The notes beneath the pieces were generated by a model. The model ran no database searches. It had not been told where the DNA came from and was given only the letters and a program-made list of their open reading frames with translations. A stretch of 64,000 nucleotides of DNA from Pseudomonas baltica. GTDB taxonomy: Bacteria; Pseudomonadota; Gammaproteobacteria; Pseudomonadales; Pseudomonadaceae. Each line of letters starts with the position of its first letter. The first letter of the stretch is position 1. Made by a program: the position numbers and the translations under genes. Positions 39,695 through 50,209 of this stretch are shown here, piece after piece. The stretch lies in the NCBI RefSeq assembly GCF_014235765.1, contig NZ_JACMYH010000001.1, positions 1,550,001 through 1,614,000 on the forward strand, in the 5' to 3' direction.

Positions 39695-39884
39695 GAGGGA
39701 AGTCTCCTAATCTCAGGTTGTCGGCCGTCCTCGCAGCGACTTGAGGCATTTTGTCGCATTGGCATGATCGCACTGACGCGGACGGATCACCGAACGCTGC
39801 TCGCAAGCCCTGACAACAGGTGAAAAAATCCCTTGGCCCCTTTATAGTGTTCGGTCTTCGTTTCACTTCCAGTAGCCGAGCCCC

Positions 39885-41936
39885 ATGTCCGAGCCACGCA
39901 AGATTCTCGTCACCAGCGCCCTGCCCTATGCCAACGGTTCCATCCACCTTGGCCATATGCTGGAGTACATCCAGACCGATATGTGGGTGCGCTTCCAGAA
40001 GCATCGCGGCAATCAGTGCGTCTATGTCTGTGCAGATGACGCCCATGGCTCGGCCATCATGCTGCGCGCGGAAAAGGAAGGCATCACGCCGGAACAGCTG
40101 ATCGCCAACGTCAAGGCCGAGCACAGCGCCGACTTCGCCGACTTCCTGGTGGACTTCGACAATTTCCACTCCACCCACTGTGAAGAAAACCGCGAGCTGT
40201 CGAGCGAGATCTACCTGAAACTGCGCGAAGCCGGTCATATTGCCCAGCGTTCGGTCACCCAGTACTTCGACCCGCAGAAGCAGATGTTCCTGGCCGACCG
40301 CTTCATCAAGGGCACCTGTCCCAAGTGTGCGGCAGCCGACCAGTACGGCGACAACTGCGAAAAGTGCGGCGCCACCTACGCACCCACCGAGCTCAAGGAT
40401 CCGAAGTCGGCGATCTCGGGCGCCACGCCCGTACTCAAGGATTCCCAGCACTTCTTCTTCAAGTTGCCTGACTTCCAGCAGATGCTCGAAGGCTGGACTC
40501 GCAGCGGCACCTTGCAGGACGCAGTGGCCAACAAGATCGCCGAGTGGCTCGATGCCGGCCTGCAGGAGTGGGACATTTCCCGCGACGCGCCGTATTTCGG
40601 CTTCGAGATTCCCGGCGAGCCAGGCAAGTATTTCTACGTGTGGCTGGATGCGCCGATCGGCTACATGGCCAGCTTCAAGAACCTCTGCGCCCGCCGCCCC
40701 GAACTCGACTTCGATGCGTACTGGGGCAAGGATTCGACGGCAGAGCTGTACCACTTCATCGGCAAGGACATCATCAACTTCCATGCGCTGTTCTGGCCAG
40801 CCATGCTCGAAGGCGCCGGCTACCGCAAGCCGACCGCGCTGAACGTGCACGGCTTCCTCACGGTCAATGGCGAGAAGATGTCCAAGTCGCGCGGCACCTT
40901 CATCAAGGCCCGTACCTACCTGGATCACCTGGCACCCGAATACCTGCGCTACTACTTCGCATCGAAGCTGGGCCGTGGCGTGGACGACCTGGACGTCAAC
41001 CTCGATGACTTCGTGCAGAAGGTCAACTCCGACCTGGTGGGCAAGGTGGTCAACATCGCCAGCCGCTGCGCCGGTTTCGTCCACAAGGGCAACGACGGCG
41101 TGCTGGTCACCGCCAATGCCGCGCCGGAGCTGACCCAGGCGTTCCTCGATGCGACGCCAAGCATCGCCGAAGCCTATGAAGTCCGCGACTTCGCCCGTGC
41201 CATGCGCGAAATCATGGCTCTGGCCGACCGTGCCAACGCCTGGATTGCCGAGAAAGCGCCGTGGTCGCTGGCCAAGCAGGAAGGCCGCGGCGACGAGGTG
41301 CAGGCCGTCTGTGCGGTGGGCATCAACCTGTTCCGTCAGTTGATCATCTTCCTCAAGCCGGTATTGCCCGAGCTGGCCCGCGAAGCCGAACGCTTCCTCA
41401 ATGTCGAACCCCTGGGCTGGGACGACCATGCCACTTGGCTCGCCGACCATCGACTCAACCCGTTCCAGGCCTTGATGACCCGTATCGACCCGGTCAAGGT
41501 GCAGGCGATGACCGATGCCTCCAAGCAAGACCTCGCCGCTGCCCAGGACCCTGTCGCGCCTGCGCCCGCCACTGGCAACGGTGAGCTGACCAAGGAGCCA
41601 CTGGCCGCCGAGATCGACTTCGACGCCTTCGCTGCGGTCGACCTGCGTGTCGCGCTGATCCTCAAGGCCGAAGCGGTGGAAGGCGCAGACAAGCTGCTGC
41701 GTTTGACCCTGGACATCGGCGATGAACAGCGCAACGTCTTCTCCGGGATCAAGAGCGCCTATCCTGACCCGGCCGCGCTGGAAGGTCGATTGACCATGAT
41801 GATTGCCAACCTCAAGCCTCGCAAGATGCGCTTCGGCATCTCCGAAGGCATGGTCATGGCAGCGGGCCCTGGAGGCGAGGAAATCTACCTGCTCAGCCCC
41901 GACAGCGGCGCCAAGCCCGGCCAGCGCATCAAATAG
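39885..41936 (+). CDS. metG: Methionyl-tRNA synthetase MetG
   Basis: A 683-residue class I synthetase that charges tRNA-Met. The HIGH-like HLGH is at 21-24, the four-cysteine zinc knuckle at about 145-161 ([18 protein letters not shown]) and KMSKS near 331-335. After the anticodon-binding domain, a C-terminal tRNA-binding dimerisation domain runs from about 580 ([20 protein letters not shown]). A TATAGT at 39843-39848 is a possible -10. The ribosome site is weak. The next genes on this strand are the RnfB-like gene and nth. Confidence 0.97.
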   Translation: MSEPRKILVTSALPYANGSIHLGHMLEYIQTDMWVRFQKHRGNQCVYVCADDAHGSAIMLRAEKEGITPEQLIANVKAEHSADFADFLVDFDNFHSTHCEENRELSSEIYLKLREAGHIAQRSVTQYFDPQKQMFLADRFIKGTCPKCAAADQYGDNCEKCGATYAPTELKDPKSAISGATPVLKDSQHFFFKLPDFQQMLEGWTRSGTLQDAVANKIAEWLDAGLQEWDISRDAPYFGFEIPGEPGKYFYVWLDAPIGYMASFKNLCARRPELDFDAYWGKDSTAELYHFIGKDIINFHALFWPAMLEGAGYRKPTALNVHGFLTVNGEKMSKSRGTFIKARTYLDHLAPEYLRYYFASKLGRGVDDLDVNLDDFVQKVNSDLVGKVVNIASRCAGFVHKGNDGVLVTANAAPELTQAFLDATPSIAEAYEVRDFARAMREIMALADRANAWIAEKAPWSLAKQEGRGDEVQAVCAVGINLFRQLIIFLKPVLPELAREAERFLNVEPLGWDDHATWLADHRLNPFQALMTRIDPVKVQAMTDASKQDLAAAQDPVAPAPATGNGELTKEPLAAEIDFDAFAAVDLRVALILKAEAVEGADKLLRLTLDIGDEQRNVFSGIKSAYPDPAALEGRLTMMIANLKPRKMRFGISEGMVMAAGPGGEEIYLLSPDSGAKPGQRIK

Positions 41937-42043
41937 GTCCGCGGCTCGCGCACCCTGCCCGTCATCTTCAGCGCAAGACGACGGGCAAGGCTGCTGCCAA
42001 CGTCACCCTTGCCATCTGCCCTCATCCGCACTCCGGCCGGCCC

Positions 42044-42868
42044 ATGACCCTGATCCAACGCATCGACGCATTGCTGCCGCAGACTCAATGCGGCAAATGT
42101 GGCCATGCCGGCTGCAAGCCCTACGCGGCCGGTATTGCCGCCGGTGAACCGATCAACCGTTGCCCGCCGGGGGGTGATGCAACCATCGCCGCCCTGGCGC
42201 AGCTGCTGCAGTTGCCGGTACTGGCACCGGACCCGGAACGCGGCACGGCACCCGCCCAGGTCGCCTACATACGCGAGGCGGAATGTATCGGCTGTACCAA
42301 ATGCATTCAAGCCTGCCCGGTGGACGCCATTCTCGGCGCGGCCAAGTTGATGCACAGCGTACTGGCAGACGAATGCACGGGTTGCGACCTGTGCGTGGCG
42401 CCCTGTCCCGTCGACTGCATCGAGATGCGCCCGGCGCCGACATCGGCCTTCACGTCGCTGGCGAGCGACCCTTCGTGCGGTCCCGAACAGCAACGCGCTC
42501 GGCTGCGAAAGCGCGATCAGGCCCGACAACGCTACCAGGCCCGCAACGAACGCTTGCAACGGGTCGAGACTGCCCGACAGGCCGAGCGAGCGCCAAGGCC
42601 CCTGCGTTCAGCGACCGTTGCGCTAGCGCAGGGCCCAGCCCTGTCGGCACTCGAACGGATCAAGGCAGCGAAGGCGGCCAAGGCCAGCGGTGGCGATAGC
42701 GCCCTGAAACAGGCGAAGATTGCCGTGGCCATGACCCGCGCACAGCTGGTGAAAACCCGGAAGGCTTTCGTGACCCCGCCAACATTCGAGCAATTCCTCG
42801 TGCTCGACACCTTGGGCCGCGAGCATGAGGCCGCCGAACGTCAGCTCGCCGCACTGCAAACACTCTAG
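42044..42868 (+). CDS. RnfB-like iron-sulfur protein without membrane anchor
   Basis: A 274-residue protein. Its cysteines form an RnfB-type 4Fe-4S motif (C16, C19, C24, C40, with [15 protein letters not shown] and RCPPGG), then two ferredoxin clusters ([12 protein letters not shown] at 81-92 and [12 protein letters not shown] at 111-122). The C-terminal 145 residues are charged, alanine-rich and without cysteines. True RnfB begins with a hydrophobic anchor of about 25 residues; this one starts directly at [12 protein letters not shown]. No rnfA, C, D, G or E is present. nth follows 28 nt downstream, as it follows rnf operons in related species. Confidence 0.88.
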   Translation: MTLIQRIDALLPQTQCGKCGHAGCKPYAAGIAAGEPINRCPPGGDATIAALAQLLQLPVLAPDPERGTAPAQVAYIREAECIGCTKCIQACPVDAILGAAKLMHSVLADECTGCDLCVAPCPVDCIEMRPAPTSAFTSLASDPSCGPEQQRARLRKRDQARQRYQARNERLQRVETARQAERAPRPLRSATVALAQGPALSALERIKAAKAAKASGGDSALKQAKIAVAMTRAQLVKTRKAFVTPPTFEQFLVLDTLGREHEAAERQLAALQTL

Positions 42869-42896
42869 CCCAGCCTGCCAAGGATCTATTCACCCG

Positions 42897-43535
42897 ATGA
42901 ACGCGACGAAACGCCAGGAAATCTTCCGTCGGCTGCACGAAGACAATCCAGAGCCCAAGACGGAACTGGCCTATGGGTCTGCCTTCGAGCTGCTGATCGC
43001 CGTCATTCTCTCTGCACAATCCACTGACGTGGGCGTGAACAAGGCCACCGCGAAATTATTCCCCGTCGCGCCGACTCCCCAGGCGATGCATGCGCTGGGC
43101 GTCGAAGGGCTGTCGAGCTACATCAAGACCATCGGCCTGTACAACAGCAAGGCGCGCAATGTCATCGAAACCTGTCGCCTGCTCGTGGAAAGGCACGACG
43201 GCCAGGTGCCGCAAACTCGCGAAGCTCTGGAAGCTCTGCCCGGGGTTGGGCGAAAGACGGCCAACGTGGTGCTCAACACGGCGTTTCGGCAGCTGACCAT
43301 GGCTGTCGATACTCATATATTTCGGGTCAGCAACCGCACCGGTATCGCGCCGGGGAAAAACGTGGTCGAGGTCGAGCAGAAACTGATGAAGTTCGTGCCC
43401 CGCGCGTACCTGCTCGACTCGCACCACTGGCTGATCCTGCACGGACGCTACGTTTGTCAGGCGCGAAAGCCTCGCTGTGGCAGTTGTCGTATCGAAGACC
43501 TGTGTGAATACAAGCACAAGACCAGCGACGATTGA
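42897..43535 (+). CDS. nth: Endonuclease III Nth
   Basis: A 212-residue base-excision repair enzyme, a DNA glycosylase and AP lyase for oxidised pyrimidines. The helix-hairpin-helix LPGVGRKTANVVLN contains catalytic Lys120; catalytic Asp138 is in VDTHIFRVSNR. The 4Fe-4S cluster cysteines are C187, C194, C197 and C203 (C-x6-C-x2-C-x5-C). AAGGAT lies 10 nt before the ATG. It is probably in one transcript with the RnfB-like gene. Confidence 0.96.
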   Translation: MNATKRQEIFRRLHEDNPEPKTELAYGSAFELLIAVILSAQSTDVGVNKATAKLFPVAPTPQAMHALGVEGLSSYIKTIGLYNSKARNVIETCRLLVERHDGQVPQTREALEALPGVGRKTANVVLNTAFRQLTMAVDTHIFRVSNRTGIAPGKNVVEVEQKLMKFVPRAYLLDSHHWLILHGRYVCQARKPRCGSCRIEDLCEYKHKTSDD

Positions 43536-43641
43536 GGCGATCTGTAGAACCTTGCTTTGCGATTGAGAAAATCTTTTTTACGTCTTCTGCGAATGTCGCT
43601 ATAAGGTCCGCCAACGGCTGCACATGCCTGGAGCTGACTTG

Positions 43642-43818
43642 ATGAGTACCGAAAAAGAATCACTGGAAACCGAAGACGGAACCATCGTCGATGATGACGA
43701 CGTCGAACCCGTCATCGAACCTGCCAAGAGCAACCTGAGCAAACGGCGCACGATCGACAACCTGCTCGAAGAACGCCGGTTGCAGCGCCAGTTGGCCGAT
43801 TACGACTTCGATATCTAG
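43642..43818 (+). CDS. Small acidic conserved protein, 58 residues (PA3496-like)
   Basis: The protein begins MSTEKESLETEDGTIVDDDD and ends with a basic helix then an acidic end (KRRTIDNLLEERRLQRQLAD, YDFDI). It resembles the short protein next to nth in P. aeruginosa (PA3496, from memory). The start with GGAG 7-8 nt upstream is preferred over one six codons earlier. Function is unknown. An AT-rich stretch upstream (near 43565-43600) could hold its promoter. Confidence 0.75.
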   Translation: MSTEKESLETEDGTIVDDDDVEPVIEPAKSNLSKRRTIDNLLEERRLQRQLADYDFDI

Positions 43819-43850
43819 CGCACGACATTGCGCACGGTGGCCTGCTGCTG

Positions 43851-44477
43851 TCAGGCCAACCCATTGCGCTGAGCCAACTCGATCAGGTCGACGAGCGAGC
43901 GAGCATTGAGTTTCTGCAGCAGGCGCGTCTTGTAGGTACTCACGGTCTTGTTGCTGAGGAACATGCCGTCGGCGATCTGCTTGTTCGACTTGCCCTTGGC
44001 CAATTGCTGCAACACCATCATTTCTCGCCCGGACAGGCGATCCACCATATCGGCTTCCGAGGCATTGCCCAGGCTCGCTCGCACCGAGTGCAACGCCTGA
44101 TTGGGGAAATAGCTGTAGCCGGACAACACGGCCTTGATCGCACTGAGCAGTTCGGTGAGGTCCTGCTGTTTGCACACGTAGCCCGCCGCACCTGCCTGCA
44201 TGCAACGCATGGAGAAATGCCCCGGTGCCTGCGAAGTCAGCACCAGCACCTTGAGCTGAGGCTCGCTGACCGTGAGCCGACCGATGACTTCCAGCCCGTC
44301 GAGCTTGGGAATACCGATATCGAGAATGACGATGTCCGGGGCGTGGTCACGGGCCAGTTGCAACGCGTCGACGCCGTTGTCGGTCTCGGCCACTACCTCG
44401 TAGCCGTGGCGCTCCATCAGCAACCGCACGGCGAGGCGGATGACCGGATGGTCGTCCACGATCAGCACTTTATTCAT
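43851..44477 (-). CDS. NarL/FixJ-type response regulator (EvgA/RocA-like)
   Basis: A 208-residue two-component regulator. The receiver domain has the acidic pair D8/D9 and phospho-acceptor Asp53 (IVILDIGIPKLDGLEV), with the switch threonine in VLVLTSQ. The LuxR-type helix-turn-helix is at about 143-205 (LSGREMMVLQQLAKGKSNKQ, IADGMFLSNKTVSTYKTRLL). No sensor kinase is next to it. Two direct TTCCTACA repeats lie about 105-135 nt upstream and may be its own binding sites. The ATG at 44477 gives the standard MNKVLIVDDH start. Confidence 0.9.
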   Translation of the reverse strand: MNKVLIVDDHPVIRLAVRLLMERHGYEVVAETDNGVDALQLARDHAPDIVILDIGIPKLDGLEVIGRLTVSEPQLKVLVLTSQAPGHFSMRCMQAGAAGYVCKQQDLTELLSAIKAVLSGYSYFPNQALHSVRASLGNASEADMVDRLSGREMMVLQQLAKGKSNKQIADGMFLSNKTVSTYKTRLLQKLNARSLVDLIELAQRNGLA

Positions 44478-44947
44478 GGGAAGATCCAATTTTCGCTGTT
44501 CGAATTCTAGAGCCCGCACATTACCCCAGACAACTGCCGCCTTGGACGATAGAGAATCTGGGCAGGCAATAACTAAGACACTTCCTACAACACCCGACGA
44601 ATATTCCTACATATTAAGCCGGTGAAAATTTTTGTACAGTGTTTGGCGGCATCGAGCTCTGCTTATAAAACCAAGGAGCAGGAGCATTGCATAATTGACC
44701 AGCCGCTTCAATTGAGGCGTGCGCCTCGAACCGGCCAAGCTGTTGCAGGATAAATACCGGCAATCGATCTACACAACTTCAGCTGGAAAACACCGGGCCA
44801 GAGCCTTGGCGACCGCGTGCAGCGGCGCATGCCCGCGCGCACCACGACAGCGGCAGGCAGATAACTATGCATCCTGCGCGGCCCGGCGACCCTACTACTA
44901 TCGTTGGCCCAGCAACTACCGGCCGGACACGGCCCTGCGAGGCACAC
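44478..44947. promoter_or_regulatory. 470-bp intergenic region with TTCCTACA direct repeats
   Basis: Identical 8-mers TTCCTACA lie at 44582-44589 and 44604-44611, 22 bp apart (two helical turns). TATAAA near 44665 and AAGGAGCAGGAGC near 44680 suggest a rightward promoter and leader containing two GGA motifs, ending about 270 nt before the next gene. From 44700 to 44947 I see no convincing gene; a 78-codon open frame at 44719-44955 lacks a ribosome site. Confidence 0.45.
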
Positions 44948-45496
44948 GTGGCTAACAAGAAGATCACCCGTCCCAATCCGCTGGGCGTCATCGCGCTGTT
45001 CACGGCCATGGTCGAGGCATCGGCCTTGGCGAGCCTGCCGTTTCTGGACGACACCAGCCAGACCATCTATATATGGTTTCTGGTAGGTTTCCCAACTTTC
45101 CTGGCCATTCTTTTCTTTGCAACGCTCAACTTCAATCGACGTGCACTTTACTCGCCCTCGGACTTCGAGAGTTCAGCGTATTTTCTTGAAAGTCTCGACA
45201 ACGAAGCGGACGCTTATAAATACCGAGCCGATAACCGGGTACGCCTGGCGCACAATGATCTGCATATCATCGACACTAGCACGTTGCCCACGCGCACCCG
45301 CGTGGCAGCCCATCTGGAACGGCTGGCTGATATTCTGGAAACGCGCAAGCACGTCCGACCGTTATTGATCGTGCTGGTGGGCCAGGCTGCACCGCCACCC
45401 TTGCCCAGTGCACTGGTCACGCGCCTGACCGGGCTGCATTGCCAAGTGGCGGCGCTGCAGCCCGGTCGTTTGAAGTGGACGGTACTGCTGAGCTGA
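44948..45496 (+). CDS. Inner-membrane protein of unknown function, about 182 residues
   Basis: With a GTG start (GAGG 5 nt upstream) the protein begins MANKKITRPNPLGVIALFTA. It has two hydrophobic segments near residues 12-30 (LGVIALFTAMVEASALASLP) and 40-60 (YIWFLVGFPTFLAILFFATL), then a cytoplasmic domain of about 120 residues (PSDFESSAYFLESLDNEADA, RVAAHLERLADILETRKHVR, PLLIVLVGQAAPPPLPSALV). An ATG 27 codons earlier is possible but adds an unlikely proline- and arginine-rich leader. No family is recognised. It converges on argG, with a terminator between. Confidence 0.7.
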   Translation: MANKKITRPNPLGVIALFTAMVEASALASLPFLDDTSQTIYIWFLVGFPTFLAILFFATLNFNRRALYSPSDFESSAYFLESLDNEADAYKYRADNRVRLAHNDLHIIDTSTLPTRTRVAAHLERLADILETRKHVRPLLIVLVGQAAPPPLPSALVTRLTGLHCQVAALQPGRLKWTVLLS

Positions 45497-45501
45497 TCGA
45501 T

Positions 45502-45529
45502 AAAAAAAACCCCGGTCGAAACCGGGGTT
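45502..45529 (-). terminator. argG terminator
   Basis: AACCCCGGT-CGAA-ACCGGGGTT, with an A-run on the plus strand to its left, gives a hairpin followed by eight U on the minus strand. It ends argG; on the plus strand only two U follow. Confidence 0.9.
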
Positions 45530-45549
45530 GCAGACACGCCTGCGCTGTA

Positions 45550-46767
<1,218 letters not shown>

Positions 46768-46863
46768 GCCATCACTCCACGGGTTCTACGGAAAGCCGTC
46801 GATTCTACCGCCCAAGGCCGCGAATTTACAGGGGCGCGACAGCTTTGGTTGAACAAGCGACAA

Positions 46864-47787
46864 TCACAAAGGCTTGGCCGGGGGTTTTTCCGTGGCCAGA
46901 ACGGCGGGCGAATCGGTAGCTGGGGTGACGTTCGGGGCCGCTTCGGCTCGGCTCAACTCAATGCTCACACGGCGGTTGCGCGCCCGATTGGCAGCTGTGT
47001 TGTTGGTCACCAGCGGGTAGCTTTCGCCATGGAAACGCAAGGTGATCTGGCTGTCGCTCAAGCCATGGGCCAGCAGGTATTCCTGCACGGCCATGGCCCG
47101 ACGCCTGGACAGATCGCGATTGACCAGGCGGTTGCCGCTGTTGTCCGAATGCCCGTCGAGCTGCACGTGATTGACGCTCGGATCGGCCTTCATGAAAGCC
47201 AGCAGCTTGTCCAGGCGCGCCTTGGCCGCCCCATCGAGCTCGAGGTTGCGGGGAAAGCCTACTTCGCTCAGGCGGATCTGGTCGTAGTTCATCGGCAGCA
47301 ACTTTGCTGCACAGGCCTGGTACTCGCCGAAAGCCTGGCCGAAACGCGCCGAAAGCAGGCGGATCTCCACCGGCTGACCGCCGCCGGACTGGCTGCGCAC
47401 CAGGGTCATGCGACCCTCGAGCAGGCCATTGATCAAGCCGCTGGCCTGGCTTTGCGAGCTGGTGAGCAGGGCTTCGCCATGGCCCAGGCGCACGCTGCCC
47501 AGATTGATGTCGCCGCGACCGGGTTGCCACGGTGCCGCAGCCGCAATCAGCGTGGCAGAACCCGTGCCCAGCAGGCGGCTGGCGGAAGTCAGGCGAAACA
47601 CGGCCTGCTCGCCGGCACGGCGGACGAATTCGGCCGAACCGAAATTGGTCACCGGCTGGCCCAGGCGGCATTCGAACTGGTCACCCGCGACCTTCCACTC
47701 GACGTTCTCCAGACGGGTCTGGAAATTCATCGCCAGGGCCGGAAGGCTGGCAAACACACTGAGCAGGGCAATATAACGCTGGCGCAC
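46864..47787 (-). CDS. motY: Sodium-type flagellar motor-ring protein MotY (OmpA family)
   Basis: A 307-residue exported protein. With a GTG start (GGAG 6 nt upstream) it begins [19 protein letters not shown], a good signal peptide. The N-terminal half ([20 protein letters not shown]) matches MotY, and the C-terminal OmpA peptidoglycan-binding domain runs from about 185 ([39 protein letters not shown]). MotY forms the T ring that anchors the stator around the flagellar motor. A sigma-28 promoter directly upstream supports the assignment, as does the argG-motY-pyrC-rnt order known in P. aeruginosa. Confidence 0.9.
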   Translation of the reverse strand: MRQRYIALLSVFASLPALAMNFQTRLENVEWKVAGDQFECRLGQPVTNFGSAEFVRRAGEQAVFRLTSASRLLGTGSATLIAAAAPWQPGRGDINLGSVRLGHGEALLTSSQSQASGLINGLLEGRMTLVRSQSGGGQPVEIRLLSARFGQAFGEYQACAAKLLPMNYDQIRLSEVGFPRNLELDGAAKARLDKLLAFMKADPSVNHVQLDGHSDNSGNRLVNRDLSRRRAMAVQEYLLAHGLSDSQITLRFHGESYPLVTNNTAANRARNRRVSIELSRAEAAPNVTPATDSPAVLATEKPPAKPL

Positions 47788-47823
47788 GACAGGCTCCACG
47801 GGTTCGAACAGGGTACTTCCAAG

Positions 47824-47850
47824 GTATCGGACATGGCCTGCAAAACTTGA
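47824..47850 (-). promoter_or_regulatory. Sigma-28 (FliA) promoter of motY
   Basis: On the minus strand TCAAGTTT (47843-47850), an 11-bp spacer and TCCGATAC (47824-47831) match the flagellar consensus closely. The predicted transcript starts about 30 nt before the GTG start, which also supports that start. Confidence 0.8.
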
Positions 47851-47917
47851 TAGCGGATGCCGTGCACGGCGTTTTCCGGTAGCATTCGCGGCGAGTTCGA
47901 ACCGCCTGGAATCCCCA

Positions 47918-48964
47918 ATGTCCGACCGCCTGACCCTTCTGCGTCCCGACGACTGGCACATTCATCTTCGTGATGGTGCCGTGCTGCCGCATACCGTGGC
48001 CGATGTATCGCGAATCTTCGCCCGCGCCATCGTCATGCCCAACCTGGTACCGCCGGTGCGCACCGCCGCCGAAGCCGATGCCTATCGCCAGCGCATCCTT
48101 GCCGCACGCCCTGCAGGCAGCGCCTTCGAACCGCTGATGACCTTGTACCTGACCGATCGCACCAGCGCTGCCGACATCCGCGCCGCCAAGGCCAGCGGCT
48201 TCGTCAAGGCGGCCAAGATGTACCCGGCCGGCGCCACTACCAATTCCGATTCCGGGGTGACCAGCCTGGACAACATCACCGAGGCGCTCGAAGCCCTCAG
48301 CGATGCCGGCATGCCGCTGCTGATCCACGGCGAGGTCACCCGTGGTGATGTCGACGTGTTCGACCGCGAAAAGATCTTCATCGACGAGCACATGCGCCGG
48401 CTGGTAGAGCGCTTTCCCGCGCTCAAGGTGGTGTTCGAGCACATCACCACGGCCGAGGCCGCCGAATTCGTCAAGGCCGCGCCGGCCAATGTCGCGGCGA
48501 CCATCACCCCGCAGCACCTGCTGTACAACCGCAACCACATGCTGGTGGGCGGCATCCGCCCGCACTTCTATTGCCTGCCGATTCTCAAGCGCAATACGCA
48601 CCAGGTTGCCTTGCTCGACGCCGCCACCAGCGGCAGCGCCAAGTTCTTCCTGGGCACCGATTCGGCGCCCCACGCGCAGCATGCCAAGGAGGCGGCCTGT
48701 GGCTGCGCCGGCTGCTACAGCGCCTTCGCCGGTATCGAGCTGTACGCCGAGGCATTCGAGCAGCGTGATGCGCTGGACAAGCTGGAAGGCTTCGCCAGCC
48801 TGCATGGCCCGGATTTCTACGGCCTGCCGCGCAACACCGACACCATTACCCTGGTCCGCGACGAGTGGACCGCCCCAACCAGCCTGCCATTCGGTGAGCA
48901 GGTAGTCATCCCGCTGCGCGCCGGTGAACAACTGCGCTGGCGCCTGCTGGAGAAAGATGCGTGA
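47918..48964 (+). CDS. pyrC: Dihydroorotase PyrC
   Basis: A 348-residue class II dihydroorotase of pyrimidine synthesis, converting carbamoyl aspartate to dihydroorotate. The metal ligands His14 and His16 are in DWHIHLRDG; the carboxylated lysine is in [40 protein letters not shown] and [10 protein letters not shown] supply the other ligands. The stop overlaps the start of rnt (GTGA), so the two are coupled. It diverges from motY. Confidence 0.96.
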   Translation: MSDRLTLLRPDDWHIHLRDGAVLPHTVADVSRIFARAIVMPNLVPPVRTAAEADAYRQRILAARPAGSAFEPLMTLYLTDRTSAADIRAAKASGFVKAAKMYPAGATTNSDSGVTSLDNITEALEALSDAGMPLLIHGEVTRGDVDVFDREKIFIDEHMRRLVERFPALKVVFEHITTAEAAEFVKAAPANVAATITPQHLLYNRNHMLVGGIRPHFYCLPILKRNTHQVALLDAATSGSAKFFLGTDSAPHAQHAKEAACGCAGCYSAFAGIELYAEAFEQRDALDKLEGFASLHGPDFYGLPRNTDTITLVRDEWTAPTSLPFGEQVVIPLRAGEQLRWRLLEKDA

Positions 48965-49635
48965 GTGAAGACAACTACGACGACGAAGACACGGGCGGTT
49001 CGGGCACTGGCTCGCGCCATCCCATGGCCGCACGTTTCCGCGGCTACCTGCCGGTAGTCGTGGACGTGGAGACGGGCGGCTTCAACTGCGCCACCGACGC
49101 CCTGCTGGAAATCGCCGCAACGACCATCGGCATGGACGAGAAAGGCTTCGTCTTTGCCGACCATACCTACTTCTTCCGCGTCGAGCCGTTCGAGGGGGCC
49201 AACGTCGAGGCCGCTGCGCTGGAGTTCACCGGTATCAAGCTGGACCACCCCCTGCGCATGGCCGTCAGCGAAGAGACAGCGCTGACCGACATCTTCCGCG
49301 GCATCCGCAAGGCGCTGAAGGCCAACGGTTGCAAGCGCGCGATCCTGGTGGGCCACAACAGCAGTTTCGACCTCGGCTTTCTCAATGCCGCGGTTGCGCG
49401 TACCGAAATGAAGCGCAACCCGTTCCATCCCTTTTCCAGCTTCGACACCGCTACCCTGGCAGGGCTTGCCTACGGCCAGACCGTCCTGGCCAAGGCGTGC
49501 CAGGCCGCCGATATTGATTTCGACGGGCGCGAGGCTCACTCGGCTCGCTACGACACGGAGAAGACCGCCGAGCTGTTCTGCGGCATCGTCAATCGCTGGA
49601 AGCAGATGGGCGGCTGGCAGGATTTCAACGATTGA
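48961..49635 (+). CDS. rnt: Ribonuclease T
   Basis: A 224-residue DEDDh 3'-5' exonuclease that trims tRNA CCA ends and other stable RNAs. The catalytic residues are D35 and E37 in [11 protein letters not shown], the aspartate in [10 protein letters not shown], and the His and Asp in [17 protein letters not shown]. The start GTG overlaps the pyrC stop. In several Pseudomonas a peroxiredoxin gene follows rnt; here bfd comes directly after 150 bp. Confidence 0.95.
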   Translation: MSEDNYDDEDTGGSGTGSRHPMAARFRGYLPVVVDVETGGFNCATDALLEIAATTIGMDEKGFVFADHTYFFRVEPFEGANVEAAALEFTGIKLDHPLRMAVSEETALTDIFRGIRKALKANGCKRAILVGHNSSFDLGFLNAAVARTEMKRNPFHPFSSFDTATLAGLAYGQTVLAKACQAADIDFDGREAHSARYDTEKTAELFCGIVNRWKQMGGWQDFND

Positions 49636-49721
49636 ACCGGTGCAGCAGGGAACGTCGAGAACGATCGACGGCCCCTGCTGCAACCGTTCATCGCTTGTGC
49701 CAAACGTAGTCGCGAGTTGCT

Positions 49722-49750
49722 TTGACAAGCATTCTCATTAACATTAGGAT
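49722..49750 (+). promoter_or_regulatory. bfd promoter with Fur-like box
   Basis: TTGACA (49722-49727), 17 bp and TAGGAT (49745-49750). The spacer AGCATTCTCATTAACATTA resembles a Fur box, so bfd should be induced under iron limitation. Confidence 0.75.
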
Positions 49751-49788
49751 CGTCCGCATTGAAACCAACACAGCGGCGGTTCTTACGT

Positions 49789-50010
49789 ATGTATGTCTGT
49801 CTTTGCCAGGGTGTCACCGATGGTCAGATTCGCGATGCGATCTACGAAGGCTGCTGCAGCTTTCGTGACGTGCGTGAAACCCTCGGCGTGGCCACGCAGT
49901 GCGGTAAGTGTGCCTGCCTAGCCAAGGAAGTGGTACGCGATACCCTGACTCAAATCCAGACCGCTCAAGCCTCTGCACTGCCCTACCCAGCAGAATTTAC
50001 ACCCGCGTAA
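49789..50010 (+). CDS. bfd: Bacterioferritin-associated ferredoxin Bfd
   Basis: A 73-residue 2Fe-2S protein with cysteines at 4, 6, 38 and 41 (MYVCLCQGVT and QCGKCACLA). It passes electrons to bacterioferritin to reduce and release stored iron. The start at 49789 is chosen because the promoter is only 39 bp upstream of it, which rules out the earlier in-frame ATG at 49759 as part of a normal leader. A strong terminator follows. bfr lies 200 bp downstream with its own upstream region. Confidence 0.93.
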   Translation: MYVCLCQGVTDGQIRDAIYEGCCSFRDVRETLGVATQCGKCACLAKEVVRDTLTQIQTAQASALPYPAEFTPA

Positions 50011-50027
50011 AACCACCGTCTTTGAAG

Positions 50028-50052
50028 AAACCGGGCCCCGCCCGGTTTTTTT
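50028..50052 (+). terminator. bfd terminator
   Basis: AAACCGGG-CCCCG-CCCGGTTTTTTT, a GC stem followed by seven T. Confidence 0.92.
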
Positions 50053-50209
50053 ATGTCTGGAATACAACGACTTAGCAACAAACGCGGAACTCAGTCATTC
50101 TTATTCCGATTAATTTTCATATAGTATTCAATAACTTAGGTTTGACATGCTTAGTTCCTGAGGCCAAACTTCACGCCATTACTCCTATACCCGCGCAGGC
50201 TCTCTGATC

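Noticed and set aside
39501..41528. Minus-strand open frame of 675 codons opposite metG
   Set aside because: Antisense shadow of MetG; the real minus-strand gene in this area is the short one ending at 39368.
43837..43855. GGCCTG-N7-CAGGCC hairpin as a terminator between the 58-residue gene and the response regulator
   Set aside because: No T-run follows on either strand and it overlaps the end of the regulator gene.
44719..44955. 78-codon gene in the leader before the membrane protein
   Set aside because: It has no ribosome site at a workable distance, unusual composition and overlaps the better supported GTG start.
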